From an uncultured Clostridia bacterium (GTDB lineage: Bacteria; Bacillota; Clostridia; UMGS1810), in NCBI GenBank assembly GCA_934463115.1, contig CAKSIN010000009.1:1-64000 (forward strand): DNA of 64,000 nucleotides, given 5' to 3'. A model generated the notes under the pieces. It searched no databases and was not told where the DNA came from. It worked only from the letters and a program-made list of their open reading frames with translations. Numbering within the stretch: the first letter of the stretch is position 1; each line of letters begins with the position of its first letter. Below, one piece after another: positions 20,065-27,785 of the stretch. The position numbers were made by a program, and so were the translations under genes.

Positions 20065-20718
20065 TCACACAACCCCCGACAATGCCGAAACATATTTTTC
20101 GGCAAGATTTGTTATTGCCGTATAATTATCGGACTCAATCAGCGCGGTATTTACTATATTTGAGCCTATCCCGAATCCGCAAACACCTGCCGCAAGGTAG
20201 TCCGCCATATTATTTTCGTTTATTCCGCCGACAGCAAGCAATCGTACATCCGAAAGCGGCGCTCTGATTGCCCGGATATATTCAACACCCATGTTTGTTA
20301 CCGGAAAAACTTTTACAAAATCAGCTCCGCTGTCATTCGCGGTGCATATTTCCGTCGGAGTCATTGCTCCGGGAATAGACACCATGCCGAGTGATTTTGT
20401 TTTGGATATAACTTTCGTATTAACATCGGGAGATATTATGTATTGTCCGCCGGCATTGTATGTAAGTTCAACTTTTCTTTCGTCCGTCACTGTTCCGGCA
20501 CCTATATACATACTGTCTGCAAAATATCCTCTGAGCATTTTTATATTTTCGGCAACCGTTTCGTCAGCAATTTTTCCGCTGCGGTCATACGTGACCTCAA
20601 TAAGGCGTATACCGCCGTCGTACATTGCGCGCGCGGTATCAAGCAGCTTATCGCCGTGCAGACCGCGGACAATAACTATTATTTTTTTATCGATTATTTC
20701 AGATATTATCCGATTCAT
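20065..20718 (-). CDS. eda: KDPG/KDPGal aldolase (2-keto-3-deoxy-6-phospho-sugar acid aldolase)
   Basis: Class I aldolase of 217 residues that splits a 2-keto-3-deoxy-6-phosphoaldonate into pyruvate and glyceraldehyde 3-phosphate. The Schiff-base lysine is Lys136 in VKVFPV and the catalytic Glu is Glu41 in LIEVTY; Arg18 in VIVRG and the phosphate-binding GAGTV and AVGGI loops are present. Start set at 20718 (MNRIISE), because GGAG lies 11 bases upstream, whereas the upstream ATG pair at 20742 and 20739 has none. It is the first gene of the long operon and is followed directly by dgoK, so DgoA-type (galactonate) use is as likely as Eda-type use. It probably feeds pyruvate to fermentation. Confidence 0.9.
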   Translation of the reverse strand: MNRIISEIIDKKIIVIVRGLHGDKLLDTARAMYDGGIRLIEVTYDRSGKIADETVAENIKMLRGYFADSMYIGAGTVTDERKVELTYNAGGQYIISPDVNTKVISKTKSLGMVSIPGAMTPTEICTANDSGADFVKVFPVTNMGVEYIRAIRAPLSDVRLLAVGGINENNMADYLAAGVCGFGIGSNIVNTALIESDNYTAITNLAEKYVSALSGVV

Positions 20719-20782
20719 CTTGTTTGCATCTCCTATCATCATTTTTCACAACATGTGCAGCATATATCACTATTGTAAGTAT

Positions 20783-20791
20783 ATTTTAGCA
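20783..20791 (-). promoter_or_regulatory. Candidate extended -10 element for the eda operon
   Basis: TGCTAAAAT on the minus strand, 65 bases before the eda start, fits an extended -10. No good -35 stands at 17 bases, which is what an activator-dependent promoter would look like. Confidence 0.35.
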
Positions 20792-20818
20792 CAAGTCGCA
20801 TAATATTTATACCTTATC

Positions 20819-20868
20819 AGAGTCAAAAAATATCCGTTTTTGGACAAAGCAAAAAATCTATTGGACAA
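20819..20868 (-). promoter_or_regulatory. Three direct repeats at 21-bp period, probable AraC operator
   Basis: On the minus strand TTGTCCAA begins at 20868 and again at 20847, and a weaker TTGACTCT begins at 20826, each exactly 21 bp apart (two helical turns). They lie between the sialidase gene and the eda promoter region. Direct half-sites at this spacing are typical of AraC-family activators, and an AraC gene lies at 22705. Binding is inferred. Confidence 0.5.
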
Positions 20869-20888
20869 CATCATCTTCCGAACAGCAA

Positions 20889-20963
20889 TCAATAAGTTTT
20901 TCCAAAAAATCTGTTGAGTATTTCATCTTTATACGGTGTAATCATTGTTGTAAAGCAATCCAT
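20889..20963 (-). CDS. Possible 24-residue peptide after the sialidase-like gene
   Basis: An ATG at 20963 stands seven bases after GGGGAG, immediately downstream of the sialidase-like stop, and opens a 24-codon frame (MDCFTTMITPYKDEIL...). A second tiny frame, MKYSTDFLEKLIDCC..., overlaps it in another phase. Either could be a peptide, a gene remnant or chance. No family recognised. Confidence 0.2.
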   Translation of the reverse strand: MDCFTTMITPYKDEILNRFFGKTY

Positions 20964-20965
20964 TT

Positions 20966-22474
20966 TTACTCTCCCCATACATAATTTCTTTCGCGAAAAT
21001 CCGTAAACCGGTGAAATGTCATCATATTCGAATTATGATAATTCACACAGTCATGAAGTCCTGTTCTGCATACAGCTATAATATCATTACCGTCAAATAC
21101 CCAGTCGCAATAGTATAACCCTGCTTCCTGACAGTTCTGATACCAATTCAAATCCATGATATTCAGACAGTCGCGTTCAATCTTCCAGTTTATTAAATCC
21201 GCGGAGCTTACCAATGAAAGTATGTTTCTTTGACAACAGTGCTTTTCTGTGGCACGGCTCACAAGGGAATAATACTTTTCGGATTCCTCGTCATAATTTA
21301 TTGTAAATTTGCTCAGGCTCCCCATAAAATGCCTCATTTCCACAAATTCAAGCGGTTTATCCGGTTTATTTACATCAGCTTTAAACACACCGACTCTAAG
21401 TCCATCATCGTCGTTGTTAATAAATTCGGCATCATAATTTACACTGTTGTACCTTGTAAAGACATACATACATCCATCTTTTCCCGGCACTGCATTCGCT
21501 TCTTCAAGCATATAAGGCCAAACACCGTCAACGGTATTTTCCCACGTTTTATCGTAGTATATAAACGGTGCTGTTATGCTCCAGTTTCCCGGGTTCATTA
21601 TATCATCATCCACCGATACGCTGGCGGCTGCAACTCCGTAACCGCTCTCTTTATCCTTTGGCGTATCAACTGCTGTCCACAGTCTGCCGCCGTATTCAAC
21701 AACAGGTGTTGCAGCTTTATGAAAGTTGCCTTTGAATCTGACACCGGTTATATTGCACATATCGCCCCATGTTGCTCCAAAATCTTCGGAGCAAAACAAA
21801 CCAATGTCAAGCTGGCCTCTGTCATCCGAAGCGAAAGCATTGTTTCTTTCAAGCAAATTATAGGGATCATTCAGCCTGTCGCTGCTTGACGCGCAAAGCC
21901 CGATTATGTATACCTTGCCTTTAAAGGTAAAAAGTTTCCCGAATGTGCAACGTTTTATATCGCATAAGAAATTCCAGTTCAATCCGTTGTCAGACGATTT
22001 ATATATCTTTGTGACGCATATTTCCTCTGCAGGTCTGTCCGAAAAATCAACGCCGAATCTGTTCGGAGAAGGATCAATGAACAAATCATGGCTTGCCAGC
22101 AAATCGCCGTTTGGCAACTTTACAATGCTCGGACTTCCGAAATACCTGCCTGCCGGATCAAAAACAGAATCATACGGATGGATATATGCTATACATTTTC
22201 CGGGAATATAGTTTGGATATAATTTTCTGATGCCGCTTTTTTCCAAAACAGAGCCGTCTTTTGCATAGGCAATTGCCCGAACAGTATGCTCACAATTGTT
22301 TAGCAAACCGTTTACTGAAATTCTGCCCTGTTTAATCGGATATTCCTTTGTTATGCAAAGACCGTCCTGAAATTTATTATTAATTTCAATATCTACGCGT
22401 TCTGCATGTTTCGGAATTCCGGTAATCTCAAAATCAGCACCGCAATCGTGCGGCGAAATGACTTCTATTCTCAT
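20966..22474 (-). CDS. Sialidase-fold (Asp-box beta-propeller) protein, probable glycoside-active enzyme
   Basis: A 502-residue protein without a signal peptide, so probably cytoplasmic. It begins with a small beta-sandwich-like domain (about 1-85). The rest looks like a six-bladed propeller of the sialidase/BNR superfamily, with Asp-box motifs SDNGLNW (161-167) and SEDFGATW (229-236). Catalytic Arg, Tyr and Glu residues of true sialidases cannot be assigned, so a different glycosidase, lyase or non-catalytic role is open. ATG at 22474 follows GAGGTAATTTT. It lies divergently from the AraC regulator and directly before the eda operon, suggesting it processes imported oligosaccharides from the same polymer. 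Confidence 0.65.
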   Translation of the reverse strand: MRIEVISPHDCGADFEITGIPKHAERVDIEINNKFQDGLCITKEYPIKQGRISVNGLLNNCEHTVRAIAYAKDGSVLEKSGIRKLYPNYIPGKCIAYIHPYDSVFDPAGRYFGSPSIVKLPNGDLLASHDLFIDPSPNRFGVDFSDRPAEEICVTKIYKSSDNGLNWNFLCDIKRCTFGKLFTFKGKVYIIGLCASSSDRLNDPYNLLERNNAFASDDRGQLDIGLFCSEDFGATWGDMCNITGVRFKGNFHKAATPVVEYGGRLWTAVDTPKDKESGYGVAAASVSVDDDIMNPGNWSITAPFIYYDKTWENTVDGVWPYMLEEANAVPGKDGCMYVFTRYNSVNYDAEFINNDDDGLRVGVFKADVNKPDKPLEFVEMRHFMGSLSKFTINYDEESEKYYSLVSRATEKHCCQRNILSLVSSADLINWKIERDCLNIMDLNWYQNCQEAGLYYCDWVFDGNDIIAVCRTGLHDCVNYHNSNMMTFHRFTDFRERNYVWGE

Positions 22475-22552
22475 AAAATTACCTCTTTTCCCCTTATTAA
22501 ATAAAATTGTATAATTGACAATTCAATAAATATTTTATTTTTCTTTATGTGT

Positions 22553-22599
22553 TTAGTATACCATAACTGTTTGTGACAAATATACTCGGAGTGAGTCAA
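22553..22599 (-). promoter_or_regulatory. Sialidase-like gene promoter region with TTGAC/TTGTC repeats
   Basis: On the minus strand, TTGACTCA begins at 22599 and TTGTCACA at 22579, 20 bp apart, followed by an extended -10 (TGGTATACT, near 22555-22563). The half-sites resemble those before eda. This suggests one AraC protein controls both transcripts; the spacing is one base off the eda set. Confidence 0.35.
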
Positions 22600-22646
22600 T
22601 AAGTATACAAAATTAGTCATTTTGGTTTAAAAAAGAAAATTGATGA

Positions 22647-22675
22647 TTGAAATTTATAATTTAATATGATAAAAT
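22647..22675 (+). promoter_or_regulatory. Sigma-A-type promoter of the araC-family gene
   Basis: TTGAAA at 22647-22652, a 17-bp spacer, and TAAAAT at 22670-22675, 30 bases before the ATG at 22705. Confidence 0.7.
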
Positions 22676-22704
22676 GATTTCAGTAAACTTCGACGGAGGT
22701 AATT

Positions 22705-23580
22705 ATGGGAAAAAATTATGATTACGGAAGTTTTTTTATTATACCGAAAATAGAACCGTTTGAACTGGATATCCGAAAGGCAAATATCACCGTTGATCCC
22801 AAGAAAGGCGACGCAAAGGCACACATCCACAGCTACTTTGAAATTTTTCTCAACATATCCGGAAATATTGATTTTATAGTAGGAAATCATATATATTCCC
22901 TGTCGCACGGAGATTTGATTATTATAAAGCCAAATGAATACCACCACAGCATATATAAGCATCCTTGTACAAATGAATACTTTTATATACATTTCCCTGC
23001 AAACGGCAACGAAAAACTGTTTGGAGGACTTATGGAGCTAAGTGATAAAACAGGCGGTGCAATCAATCTTTCAACACGTGAAAGAGACCACATTATTGCG
23101 ATATGCGACGATATCATTTCCGCACCGCAGGACACTCCGGATATAAATAAATACCTGAAGTTTTTTGAAATGCTCAATATTATTTACAACACACAAAACA
23201 TTAAAGAAAAAGAGACAAAATCAGAACCTCAATTTGACAGCATTAATGCCATTTTAGACTATATCAACGACAATATAGACAGCGCTTCATCGGTCAAAGA
23301 CATTGCATCAAAATTTCATATAAGTATTAAAACACTCGAAAGACTGTTTATTACACATATCGGTCAAACACCGAAAGGGTATATAAGCATGCTCAGATTA
23401 TCAAAAGCAAGTGAATATCTTCGCGATGGAAAAAGTGTAACGGATGTTTGCTATATGTGCGGTTTTAAAAACTGTTCCCGATTTATACAGGACTTTAAAA
23501 AACAATTCGGTGAAACGCCTTTTCAGTATAAAAAACGTTTTTTGAATTCTGTGAGAAATGCATATTATCTGAATGAATAA
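22705..23580 (+). CDS. AraC-family transcriptional regulator with cupin sensor domain
   Basis: A 291-residue regulator. The N-terminal AraC-type cupin (about 30-110; HIHSYFEIFLNISG, PNEYHHSIYKH) would bind a sugar effector. The C-terminal 100 residues carry two helix-turn-helix motifs (VKDIASKFHISIKTLERLF, VTDVCYMCGFKNCSRFIQDFKKQFGETPFQYKK regions). GGAGG sits five bases before the ATG at 22705. It is divergent from the sialidase-like gene, and 21-bp-spaced direct repeats precede the eda operon, so it is the obvious candidate activator for this polysaccharide locus. Whether it activates or represses is not shown. Confidence 0.9.
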   Translation: MGKNYDYGSFFIIPKIEPFELDIRKANITVDPKKGDAKAHIHSYFEIFLNISGNIDFIVGNHIYSLSHGDLIIIKPNEYHHSIYKHPCTNEYFYIHFPANGNEKLFGGLMELSDKTGGAINLSTRERDHIIAICDDIISAPQDTPDINKYLKFFEMLNIIYNTQNIKEKETKSEPQFDSINAILDYINDNIDSASSVKDIASKFHISIKTLERLFITHIGQTPKGYISMLRLSKASEYLRDGKSVTDVCYMCGFKNCSRFIQDFKKQFGETPFQYKKRFLNSVRNAYYLNE

Positions 23581-23683
23581 TACACTTTCCTCACCGGCTT
23601 TCAGCCTCCGAAAAATTCTTTCCGCCATTCGGTTATGAAAGTGAGCAGCCGGCATAATCAGCGGAGTAAATTAGTTGAAACGC

Positions 23684-23726
23684 AAAATTGGCATTGCAGG
23701 CGATTTTCACCTGCAATACCGATTTT
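23684..23726. terminator. Hairpin between convergent araC and SGNH hydrolase genes
   Basis: ATTGCAGG (23693-23700) pairs with CCTGCAAT (23710-23717), with further partial pairing out to AAAAT/ATTTT. It lies between convergent genes and may end both transcripts, but the T-run is short on either strand. Confidence 0.5.
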
Positions 23727-23744
23727 AGTCAAACCATTTCCAGA

Positions 23745-24398
23745 CTAAAGAGCCTTCAAAAATCCCAAAAGCCTCTTTGCGATAATTTCAGCTCCGGCGT
23801 CCGACGGATGCAGACCGTCGGGCATATACTTTTCTCTGATTACATCCACGGCAGGCTGCAGTCCGGAGCAGGCATATAAATCGAGCACCGGAAGTGAGTA
23901 GTACATTGCAACCTCTTTTATGATGTCAACATAATCCTTTAGATTTGTGGCAGTGTCCACACCGTGTTTTTTGGTTATCTTAGACTCCTCATCGCGGTGA
24001 AGCGGCGTCATAAATACAATCGTTGCATCCGGGTATTTTGTGATAAGTTTTTCGCAAAGTGTACGCACCGCACCATAGAATGTATACACATCCATGTTGT
24101 CAAAGCTTCCGAAAGGTGCGTCGCCGTGACCGTGGTCATTTGTACCGCCGAACACAACCACAATATCGGCATCGCTGTCCATTTCGTCCGCCCTCTGAAC
24201 AAAATCCAAATCATGCCGTTCGCACTCGCTTTTAAGTTTTTGTCTGGCGATTCTTGTGCCGCCTATGCCGTAATTTCGCACTGTTGCACCGCTGAGTCTG
24301 CCGAATACCGAAACATAATTTTTTTCCACACACGATGTTCCGTGTCCCTCGGTTATGCTGTCACCGAGAAAATTAATTTTTTTGCCCTCAAGCTGCAT
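23745..24398 (-). CDS. SGNH/GDSL hydrolase, probable carbohydrate esterase
   Basis: A 217-residue SGNH-fold hydrolase. Block I GDSITEG carries the nucleophile Ser (about residue 14), block II is the GGTRIA Gly region, block III GGTND gives the Asn, and block V DGLHP gives the Asp/His. There is no signal peptide, so it is cytoplasmic. It resembles small deacetylases acting on sugars. Start 24398 (MQLEGKK) follows AAGGGG; the longer frame to 24458 lacks a site and overlaps the promoter. Its own promoter (24427-24455) makes it a single-gene unit. Its place beside the polysaccharide locus suggests de-esterification of imported oligosaccharides, which is inference. Confidence 0.8.
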   Translation of the reverse strand: MQLEGKKINFLGDSITEGHGTSCVEKNYVSVFGRLSGATVRNYGIGGTRIARQKLKSECERHDLDFVQRADEMDSDADIVVVFGGTNDHGHGDAPFGSFDNMDVYTFYGAVRTLCEKLITKYPDATIVFMTPLHRDEESKITKKHGVDTATNLKDYVDIIKEVAMYYSLPVLDLYACSGLQPAVDVIREKYMPDGLHPSDAGAEIIAKRLLGFLKAL

Positions 24399-24426
24399 AT
24401 GTAAAACCCCTTTTTGTTTTTTGTTT

Positions 24427-24455
24427 ATTCTATCACACCGTGTATCAAAAATCAA
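24427..24455 (-). promoter_or_regulatory. Promoter of the SGNH hydrolase gene
   Basis: On the minus strand TTGATT (24455-24450), 17-bp spacer, TAGAAT (24432-24427), 29 bases before the ATG. Confidence 0.65.
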
Positions 24456-24503
24456 CACTTTGAAGACTTATTTTTCAATTTAATATCATTTATGCATATA
24501 TGC

Positions 24504-24532
24504 TTGAAAAAGTCTGCCCTTGTGTATATAAT
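24504..24532 (+). promoter_or_regulatory. Consensus promoter of the GTPase-NYN fusion gene
   Basis: TTGAAA (24504-24509), 17-bp spacer and a perfect TATAAT (24527-24532), giving a leader of only about 25 bases. Confidence 0.8.
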
Positions 24533-24565
24533 TATAGTCATTATTAAGAAAGAATTGATATAACC

Positions 24566-27106
24566 ATGAAAAAACTTGCAATAGGAATACTCGCTCATGT
24601 TGATTCGGGAAAAACAACGCTTGCCGAAGCGCTTATGTTCAATTCCGGAAATCTGCGGCGTGCGGGACGTGTGGATCACGGAAACGCATTTTTGGATACC
24701 GATGCAATCGAGCGCGACCGCGGCATAACAATATTTTCAAAACAAGCTGTGCTAAACCTCGGCAGCAGAAGATACACCCTGCTCGATACTCCGGGGCATG
24801 TGGACTTTTCTGCCGAAACGGAGCGCACCCTTGCTGTCCTTGATTATGCGATACTCGTTATAAACGGCGCCGAGGGTGTGCAGAGTCACACACGCACAAT
24901 CTGGAAAATGCTGGAATATTACCGCGTACCGACATTGGTATTTGTAAACAAAACCGACATTTCGCATATTAGCCGCGCTGAGCTTCTTGCCGACCTCAAG
25001 GACAACCTTTGCGCCGATTTTTCCGACATGAGCCGACTCGACACCGAATACGAAAATATTGCCGTGACATATGATGCGGCTATGGAGGAATACCTTGAAA
25101 CCGAAAAAATAACCGACGGCACCCTGGCAAAAGCAATACTAAAAAGAAGCTTTTTCCCCGTATGGTTCGGTTCGGCACTCAAAAACACAGGCATAACGGA
25201 GTTTATCGGCGGTTTGGAGAAATACACCATACCGCCGACCGACAGCGGAAATTTCGGCGCACGTGTCTTTAAGGTATCGGATGATGAAAGCGGAAAGCGG
25301 CTTGCGCACATCAAAATAACGGGCGGAAAACTTTGCGTACGCGACAGTGTAGATTGCAAAGGTCAGAACAAAAAGGTAACCGAAATACGCATATATTCCG
25401 GAAAATCATATGAATCCGTACAGCAGGCAGAATGCGGCGATGTGTGCGCCATAACCGGATTGGACGGTCTGCTTTCGGGCGACGGATTGGGTTGTGAGAG
25501 CGACTCACCGAATCTTGTTTCGGAGGCACTGTACACATACTCCGTAATCCTCCCCGACGGTACCGACATTTCCAAAGCGCTGAATGTTTTCAGAAAACTC
25601 GCGGACGAAGAAACAAAAATGAATGTCCGGTACAACGAATATCTTCAAAAAATTACAATAGATGTTATGGGTGAAATCCAGCTTGAAGTTTTAAAACGCA
25701 TTTTATCGGAACGTTTTGGCCTTGACGTTGATTTTGAATACGGCAGCATAGTATACAAAGAAACAATAAAAAATACCGTTGAGGGAGTCGGTCACTTCGA
25801 ACCGCTGAAACATTATGCCGAGGTACATCTGCGCCTTGAGCCGAATAAACGCGGCAGCGGAATATTAATTGCCTCAGAGTGCAGCGAAAATGCACTCGAC
25901 CGTGACAAGCAGCGCCTTGTTATGACTCATCTTGCCGAAAAAGAACATATCGGTGTTCTGACAGGCTCACCGATAACGGATATCAAAATTACGCTTATAA
26001 ACGGACGTGCCCACCAAAAGCACACGTCCGGCGGAGATTTTCGCCAGGCGGCATACCGCGCGGTACGGCAGGGACTGATGCAAGCCGAAAATGTACTGCT
26101 TGAACCGTGGTGCGAATTTTCACTGACTGTTCCGCAAAATTGTATCGGACGCGCGATAAGTGATATCGACAGAATGCATGCCGAGTACACACCTCCGCAT
26201 ACAACGGGAAATACCGCCGTTTTGCGCGGCAGAGCGCCTATGCAAAAAATAAGCCGATACCAGCAGGAGGTCATTGCCTACACGCGCGGCGAAGGTACTC
26301 TCAGCTTTATGTTTTGCGGATATGATGAGTGCAGTGAATCCGAAAAGGTGATATCCGAAATAGCCTACAACTGTGATGCCGACACCGAAAATACGGCGGA
26401 CTCCGTATTTTGCAGTCACGGCGGAGGATATAACGTCCGCTGGAACGAAGTGTTCGAACACATGCATGTTCCGCTTGAATCTGCCGTTGTCAAAGTGGAA
26501 AATCAGAGTGTGAAAAAATATCGCAAGCTGATTGCCGATGAACAGGAGCTTTTGCGGATATTTGAGCAGACATACGGAAAAATCAAGCCGAAAACATCGG
26601 GCGAAACAGGCAAAATCCGCCGAAAAGGAAGCACATCGGCAAAGGCGGTCAAAACCAATACAAAAATATTTGACGAGACATACCTGCTTATAGACGGCTA
26701 CAACATCATATTTGCATGGGACGATCTTAAGGAAACCGCAGCAGAATCTCTTGATGCGGCACGAATGCTGCTTATTAACCGCATGTGCAACTACCGTGCC
26801 ATGCGCGATGAAAATATCATACTGGTGTTCGATGCGTACAAGGTCAAAGGCAATCACGGCGAAGTGGAAAATCACAGCGGCATATCGGTAGTATACACCA
26901 AAGAAGCCGAAACAGCCGATTCATACATTGAAAAAACCAGCAAAATCCTGAGCAAAAATTATCGCGTTAAAGTGGCTACATCCGACAATCTCGAACAGCT
27001 GATTATATTCGGAAACGGCGCATTTCGCATTAGTGCGGCGGAATTTCAAAACGATGTTATCCAAACCGAAGCCGAAATGCGGAAAATGATTGAAAATAAT
27101 GTTTAA
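24566..27106 (+). CDS. TetM/EF-G-like ribosomal GTPase fused to a C-terminal NYN (Rae1/YacP-like) nuclease
   Basis: An 846-residue fusion. Residues 1 to about 645 form a translational GTPase of the TetM/EF-G type: G1 AHVDSGKTT (10-18), G2 RGIT (52-55), G3 DTPGH (74-78) and G4 NKTD (128-131), then domains II-V. The YSPV tip that tetracycline-protection proteins put into the decoding site is replaced by HQKHTSGGDFR, so drug resistance is doubtful. After a basic linker (about 650-690) comes an NYN/PIN-like domain (about 695-846) with acidic positions in LLIDGYNI, LVFDAYK, TADSYIEK and ATSDNLEQ. It resembles Bacillus Rae1 (YacP), an endonuclease that cuts mRNA in the ribosomal A site. The fusion suggests a GTPase that delivers an A-site nuclease. 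ATG at 24566 is preceded by a weak AGAAAGAA. Confidence 0.85.
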   Translation: MKKLAIGILAHVDSGKTTLAEALMFNSGNLRRAGRVDHGNAFLDTDAIERDRGITIFSKQAVLNLGSRRYTLLDTPGHVDFSAETERTLAVLDYAILVINGAEGVQSHTRTIWKMLEYYRVPTLVFVNKTDISHISRAELLADLKDNLCADFSDMSRLDTEYENIAVTYDAAMEEYLETEKITDGTLAKAILKRSFFPVWFGSALKNTGITEFIGGLEKYTIPPTDSGNFGARVFKVSDDESGKRLAHIKITGGKLCVRDSVDCKGQNKKVTEIRIYSGKSYESVQQAECGDVCAITGLDGLLSGDGLGCESDSPNLVSEALYTYSVILPDGTDISKALNVFRKLADEETKMNVRYNEYLQKITIDVMGEIQLEVLKRILSERFGLDVDFEYGSIVYKETIKNTVEGVGHFEPLKHYAEVHLRLEPNKRGSGILIASECSENALDRDKQRLVMTHLAEKEHIGVLTGSPITDIKITLINGRAHQKHTSGGDFRQAAYRAVRQGLMQAENVLLEPWCEFSLTVPQNCIGRAISDIDRMHAEYTPPHTTGNTAVLRGRAPMQKISRYQQEVIAYTRGEGTLSFMFCGYDECSESEKVISEIAYNCDADTENTADSVFCSHGGGYNVRWNEVFEHMHVPLESAVVKVENQSVKKYRKLIADEQELLRIFEQTYGKIKPKTSGETGKIRRKGSTSAKAVKTNTKIFDETYLLIDGYNIIFAWDDLKETAAESLDAARMLLINRMCNYRAMRDENIILVFDAYKVKGNHGEVENHSGISVVYTKEAETADSYIEKTSKILSKNYRVKVATSDNLEQLIIFGNGAFRISAAEFQNDVIQTEAEMRKMIENNV

Positions 27107-27130
27107 ATTGTTAAATATTTTTACTTTCAC

Positions 27131-27159
27131 TTGAATTTTACATTCAAATTTGATAAAAT
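27131..27159 (+). promoter_or_regulatory. Promoter of the protein-tyrosine phosphatase gene
   Basis: TTGAAT (27131-27136), 17-bp spacer, TAAAAT (27154-27159), 41 bases before the ATG at 27200, so this gene need not rely on read-through from the fusion gene. Confidence 0.7.
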
Positions 27160-27199
27160 GTAATTCAGAGTTGTTATTTTGCGATTACGGAGTGGTGTC

Positions 27200-27703
27200 A
27201 TGATTAAAATTATTTTTGTGTGTCACGGAAATATATGCAGAAGTCCCATGGCTGAATTTATTATGAAATATCTTGTTGACAAATCCGGGCTCAACGATGA
27301 TTTTGAAATAACTTCTGCAGCAACAAGCCGTGAGGCTCTGGGGTGCGATATGTACCCGCCGGCACGAAAAAAGCTTAGTGATATGGGGATTCCTTTTTCA
27401 AAGCATACCGCCCGGCAGCTTGTGAAATCCGACTATGAATACTATGACTTTATCGTTGCTATGGATGCATTTAATATTGACAATATAAAGGATATCACCG
27501 GTTCGGACACAAAGCACAAGATATACAAACTGCTTGAATTTGCCGACAGACTTGAAGAGGTTGCCGATCCGTGGTATACCGGAGATTTTGACAAAGCGTA
27601 TTTTGATATACTCCACGGCTGCAACGGAATAATTTCCAAATATAAAGACGGTATACTGAGCGAAGTTATCGAATGTTCACGGCATTTGAACAATATAAAC
27701 TGA
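27200..27703 (+). CDS. Low-molecular-weight protein-tyrosine phosphatase
   Basis: Cytoplasmic phosphatase of 167 residues. The P-loop CHGNICRS places the nucleophile Cys8 and Arg14 (CX5R), and the general acid is Asp123 in DPW. This is the family of YwlE/Wzb-type enzymes that remove phosphate from tyrosine or arginine; which one cannot be told here. ATG at 27200 follows GGAG by seven bases; seven upstream codons in frame are not needed. It is a monocistronic unit with its own promoter and terminator, convergent with rpoC. Confidence 0.88.
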   Translation: MIKIIFVCHGNICRSPMAEFIMKYLVDKSGLNDDFEITSAATSREALGCDMYPPARKKLSDMGIPFSKHTARQLVKSDYEYYDFIVAMDAFNIDNIKDITGSDTKHKIYKLLEFADRLEEVADPWYTGDFDKAYFDILHGCNGIISKYKDGILSEVIECSRHLNNIN

Positions 27704-27741
27704 ATACGATAACACCGTGTTGTATCCGCCAAAAGACAACA

Positions 27742-27780
27742 ATACCCGAAAATCCGATACGGATTTTCGGGTATATTTTT
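27742..27780 (+). terminator. Terminator between phosphatase gene and rpoC
   Basis: Perfect 15-bp stem (27742-27756 with 27760-27774), three-base loop and T-run 27776-27780. It faces convergent rpoC, whose stop is at 27786, and may also end that transcript. Confidence 0.85.
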
Positions 27781-27785
27781 GTTTA

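Noticed and set aside
26120..26875. A 251-codon minus-strand open frame
   Set aside because: It is antisense to the GTPase-NYN fusion, whose domain V and linker are well supported.
24566..27106. Calling this gene a tetracycline resistance determinant
   Set aside because: The GTPase is TetM-like, but the decoding-site tip is different and a nuclease domain is attached, so resistance is not supported by sequence.
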